Assembly: GCF_011605345.1 (NCBI RefSeq)
Contig: NZ_JAAOXM010000013.1
Location: 124,001-188,000 of the forward strand
Source: Burkholderia sp. D-99
GTDB lineage: Bacteria > Pseudomonadota > Gammaproteobacteria > Burkholderiales > Burkholderiaceae
Length of the DNA: 64,000 nucleotides
Reading direction: 5' to 3'
Each line of letters opens with the position of its first letter. The stretch's first letter is position 1. The notes beneath the pieces are model-generated. The model was not told where the DNA came from and searched no databases. It saw only the letters and a list, made by a program, of their open reading frames with translations. Both the position numbers and the translations under genes were made by a program. Positions 62,001 to 64,000 of the stretch are shown piece after piece.

Positions 62001-64000
62001 TCGAAGCCGCGACGCTCGACGCGCACCTGCGCCGTACGCTGCCCGATTACATGGTGCCCGCACAGCTGATCGTGCTCGACGCGCTGCCGCGCAACGCGAA
62101 CAGCAAGGTCGATCGCGCGCGGCTGCCGGCACCCGTGCGCGTCGAACGCACGTACGAAGCGCCGCAGGACGGCGACGAAGCCACGCTCGCGGCGATCTGG
62201 TGCGACGTACTGAATCTCGAGCGCGTGGGCCGGGGCGATCACTTCTTCGATCTTGGCGGCCATTCGCTTGCCGCCGTGCGCGTCGCGACGCGCGTGGCCG
62301 AACGGCTCGGCCGCGACGTGCCGGTGCGCGCGCTGTTCGAAGCGCCGGTGCTCGCGCAGTACGCGCGTCAGGTGGCCGATGCGCCACGCGCCGCGCAGGC
62401 CGGTGCCGCGGCGCCGGGCGTCGCGGTGGCCAAGCCGGACGCACATGGCGTGTGGCCGCTGTCGCCGGCGCAGCTCGGCCTGTGGTTCCTGTGGCGCGCG
62501 CAGCCGGACAGCGCCGCGTACAACATTCCGGTCGCGCTGCGGGTGCGCGGCCCGCTCGACGTCGATGCGCTGCGTGCGGCCTTCTCGGAGGTCGCGGCCG
62601 TGCATCCGGCGCTGCGCGCGCGGCTCGTGGCACGCGACGGTGCGCTGCCGGGCCAGCGGATCGACGCAGACGTTTCCGTCGAACTGCCGGTGATCGACCT
62701 GTCGGCGCAAACCGATGTGCTTGCCCGCGCTGCGGCGCTGACCGACGAGGATGCACTCGCGCCGTTCGACCTCGCGGCCGACGCGCCGCTGTGGCGCGCG
62801 CGGGTGCTGCGGCTCGGCGCGGACGATCACGTGCTGTCGGTGACGATCCATCACATCGTATCGGATGGCGAATCGATCGAGCTGTGGCTCGATGCGGTTC
62901 GTGCGCGCTATGTCGTACGCGTGCAGGGCGGTGACGTGCCGGCCAAAGAGGCCGTGCAACCGGCCACCCAACCGGCCGTCCCGCTCGTGCTCCCCGCGCC
63001 GTGCCATCCGTCCCGCGTCGCCTACTGGCGCGATGCGCTGGCCGACCTGCCGGCGCGCGTGCTGCCGCAACGCGCGGACGCGCCGGCCGTGCCGCAATGG
63101 CGCGCGGCCCGCATCGCGTTCGAATTCGACGCTTCGCTGATCCGTGCCGCACGCGACACGGCATCGGCCGCGCACGCGACGCTGCCGATGCTGCTGCACG
63201 CGGCGCTCAACACCGCGCTGCTCCGCGCGACGGGTGCGGCCGACCAGCCGGTCGGCGTGCTCGCGTCGACGCGCGAGCTGACGGGTGACGCCGCCCGCGA
63301 GGCGCTCGGCCTCTTCATCAATTCGGTGGTCGTGCGCACGCGGATCGACCCGGCCGCGCGTCGTGCGGATGTGCTCGCACACGTGCGCGACACGGCGCTC
63401 GCGGCCTATGCGCACGCCGACGTGCCGTTCGCGGACGTCGTCGCGGCGCTGCGCGCGCCGCGTGCCGCGCAGGCCAATCCGCTGTTCCAGGTGATGTTCA
63501 ACTACCTGCGCCCGACCGGTGCCGCGGCGCGCGACTGGGCCGGCCTGTCGCTGGCCGGATTCGACGATGTGCGCCACCGCGTCGTGTTCACGCTGGAGCT
63601 GGACGTCGTCGAGCATCCGGACGGCCGCGTGAGCGCCGCGTTCTCGTATGCGGACGAGCTGCTCGAGCGCGGCTTCGTCGATGCGCTCGTCGATGTCTAC
63701 CACGACGAAGTCGCGCGCTTCGCCGGCGCGTCGGAAGCCGCGCTCGGGGCGCCCGACAAGCGGGCCGTTGCGCAGGCGTCGCAGCACGCGCAGGTGGAAG
63801 GCAACGCACGCGCTGCAACGTCGTCACGTGTACCGCATGCGGCTGCCGCGCTCGCGGCGCTGTGGTCCGACACGTTCGCGACGGCCGCGCCCGAGCCCGA
63901 TGCCGACCTGTTCGAAGCGGGCGCGACCTCGTTCGACGTCGTGCGCTTCATCGACGCGGCCGGCCGGGCCGGTCATGCGCTGACGGTCGCCGACCTGTTC
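59078..64000 (+). CDS. orbJ: Ornibactin NRPS OrbJ, domains C-A-T-C-T, 3' end outside window
   Basis: Second NRPS, 1641 codons visible with no stop, cut by the window edge. Domains: C1 (HHIVSDG near residue 184), A (YTSGSTGKPKGV near 660; specificity residues DGEYTGGIT read by eye, with the FDGAHE segment shared with the first A domain of OrbI), T1 (LGGHSL, Ser near 1062), C2 (HHIVSDG near 1257), and a second thiolation-like domain (FEAGATSFDVV near 1613-1623) broken off at the end. The first module should add N5-hydroxy-N5-formylornithine. The extra C-T pair after it is unusual for a last module; it may take part in releasing the chain onto putrescine. Start ATG 59078 after AATAAGGACGACGG, 9 bp behind orbI. 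Confidence 0.93.
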   Translation, partial: MTKVQPDWLALATRFAQLPDAQRAVFIDKLGAAGIDFRVLPIPPRKPRSDRVPASFAQTRLWLHARLIDAPDAYHITERLALTGPLDAHALRLACDALIARHEALRTTFDEAQDGVAQTIHAPMRCPWRETGLEALPDAQRTARAQAVATADEAEPFDLGAAPLVRAHLVRFDATHHWLALTVHHIVSDGWSSGVMLEELAAFYRTYASDRPVPLAPLPIQYADYALWQRRWLDAGERERQLAFWRERLDPQRGVLTLPGAAARPAHRSARGARHVFSLDARIGAQLRAFAAASGATPFAVLLATLDALLARATGDARICVGVPAANRERAEVAGLIGFFVNTLAIDVDVPAHGDFSSLVARTQRALVDAQMHQDVPFEQVVDALGVPRSASHHPLFQVMAAYGERRALPALGAASAALLPSGTPSAKFDLTLSVEATPDGTFDAAFIYALDLFDADAIERLAARFVTLLADALARPDMPVGDLEWLPVGERAQLLAWNAPAGATDAEPFVPVHARIAVHAQARPDARGVADIDRAFTRGEVDARAARLARHLVAAGVRPEMRVGVALQRSVDLLVALIAVLKSGAAFVPLDPAHPRERLAQIVGDANIAHVLTDGASAASLPDLPALRVWRADEVEALDEAAHVVLPDVLPGHAAYAIYTSGSTGKPKGVIVDHASFALHCAAIAERYGAGEQDVFLLFQSVNFDGAHEGWFSQYMSGAAVSVTADVLWPPAQTCAMMVRDGVTMTYVPPGCAAQLAEWALAHGAPPTLRSLTVGGEATSREAFAMLRRALPNVRVVNGYGPTETVITPTLWMFRPGDDLAKLGDAAYLPIGTLVGARTAHVLDERLHPLPVGVIGELYLGGEGIGVARGYLDRPALTAERFVPDPYGAPGARLYRTGDLVRRRADGVFDFIGRVDHQVKLRGLRIELGEIEAQLAAHDAVREACAVVHGQGALAQLVAYVELTADAQAAAQPVEAATLDAHLRRTLPDYMVPAQLIVLDALPRNANSKVDRARLPAPVRVERTYEAPQDGDEATLAAIWCDVLNLERVGRGDHFFDLGGHSLAAVRVATRVAERLGRDVPVRALFEAPVLAQYARQVADAPRAAQAGAAAPGVAVAKPDAHGVWPLSPAQLGLWFLWRAQPDSAAYNIPVALRVRGPLDVDALRAAFSEVAAVHPALRARLVARDGALPGQRIDADVSVELPVIDLSAQTDVLARAAALTDEDALAPFDLAADAPLWRARVLRLGADDHVLSVTIHHIVSDGESIELWLDAVRARYVVRVQGGDVPAKEAVQPATQPAVPLVLPAPCHPSRVAYWRDALADLPARVLPQRADAPAVPQWRAARIAFEFDASLIRAARDTASAAHATLPMLLHAALNTALLRATGAADQPVGVLASTRELTGDAAREALGLFINSVVVRTRIDPAARRADVLAHVRDTALAAYAHADVPFADVVAALRAPRAAQANPLFQVMFNYLRPTGAAARDWAGLSLAGFDDVRHRVVFTLELDVVEHPDGRVSAAFSYADELLERGFVDALVDVYHDEVARFAGASEAALGAPDKRAVAQASQHAQVEGNARAATSSRVPHAAAALAALWSDTFATAAPEPDADLFEAGATSFDVVRFIDAAGRAGHALTVADLF

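Noticed and set aside
61264..62934. A 556-codon plus-strand frame within orbJ
   Set aside because: It is out of frame with the NRPS; the correct frame is open from 59078 to the window end with ordered NRPS motifs.
60941..63787. A 948-codon minus-strand frame opposite orbJ
   Set aside because: Same antisense artefact; the plus strand encodes clear A, T and C domain motifs here.

Overview
The window is high-GC proteobacterial DNA (roughly two-thirds G+C, strong GC3 bias, dense ATGA-type gene overlaps). It looks like a chromosome segment of a Burkholderia cepacia complex species. The strongest argument is the right-hand end: an ECF sigma factor, an MbtH-like protein, a SyrP-type hydroxylase, a ferric-siderophore ABC importer, a FhuF-like reductase, a PvdE-like exporter and two NRPSs, in the order known for the ornibactin locus (orbS-orbH-orbG-orbC-orbD-orbF-orbB, orbE on the other strand, orbI-orbJ). 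The assignment rests on recognising families and gene order; no database search was run.

Layout, left to right. 1-4242: ribose uptake operon rbsA(partial)-rbsC-rbsR-rbsK. 4496-6262: a chemoreceptor ending in a CheR-docking-like tail. 6813-11805: prkA-yeaH-spoVR/ycgB, a conserved stress/starvation trio. 12038-13342: kgtP-type 2-oxoglutarate permease. 13438-20417: a divergent LysR regulator and an agmatine/putrescine cluster: cytosolic agmatine deiminase, N-carbamoylputrescine amidase, a PotF-like binding protein, and two further agmatine-deiminase-family proteins with Tat signals. 20694-21389: alpha/beta hydrolase. 21615-23982: polar amino-acid ABC importer (binding protein and two permeases, no ATPase). 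24146-25417 (-): M23 peptidase. 25745-32366: divergent TetR gene and AmrAB-OprA-like RND efflux operon with a palindromic operator. 33204-38073: chaperone-usher fimbrial operon behind an AT-rich patch. 38154-39497: secreted HAF-repeat beta-propeller protein. 39563-39991 (-): a 45-residue His-rich secreted peptide and a small Asp/Arg-rich lipoprotein. 40317 to the end: ornibactin locus, cut by the window edge inside orbJ.

How the ornibactin genes work together. orbS has a sigma-70-like promoter (TTGAGA, 17 bp, TAAATT) overlapped by a Fur-box-like sequence, so iron limitation should switch it on. OrbS then reads three promoters visible here (before orbH, orbI and, on the minus strand, orbE). 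They share TAAA at -35 and CGTC at -10, starting exactly 21 nt apart. OrbI is laid out A-T-C-A-T-E-C-A-T and OrbJ C-A-T-C-T(cut). Specificity residues read by eye give Asp for the second and Ser for the third adenylation domain, and a D-x-E type shared by the first and fourth. This fits a hydroxyornithine, D-hydroxyaspartate, serine, hydroxyornithine peptide.

The least explained parts are the pair of Tat-exported agmatine-deiminase paralogues, the Cys-rich tail of OrbS, the small His-rich and Asp/Arg-rich exported products beside the siderophore locus, the propeller protein after the fimbrial operon, and several palindromic control sites. No tRNA, rRNA, CRISPR array, insertion sequence or integrase was seen.
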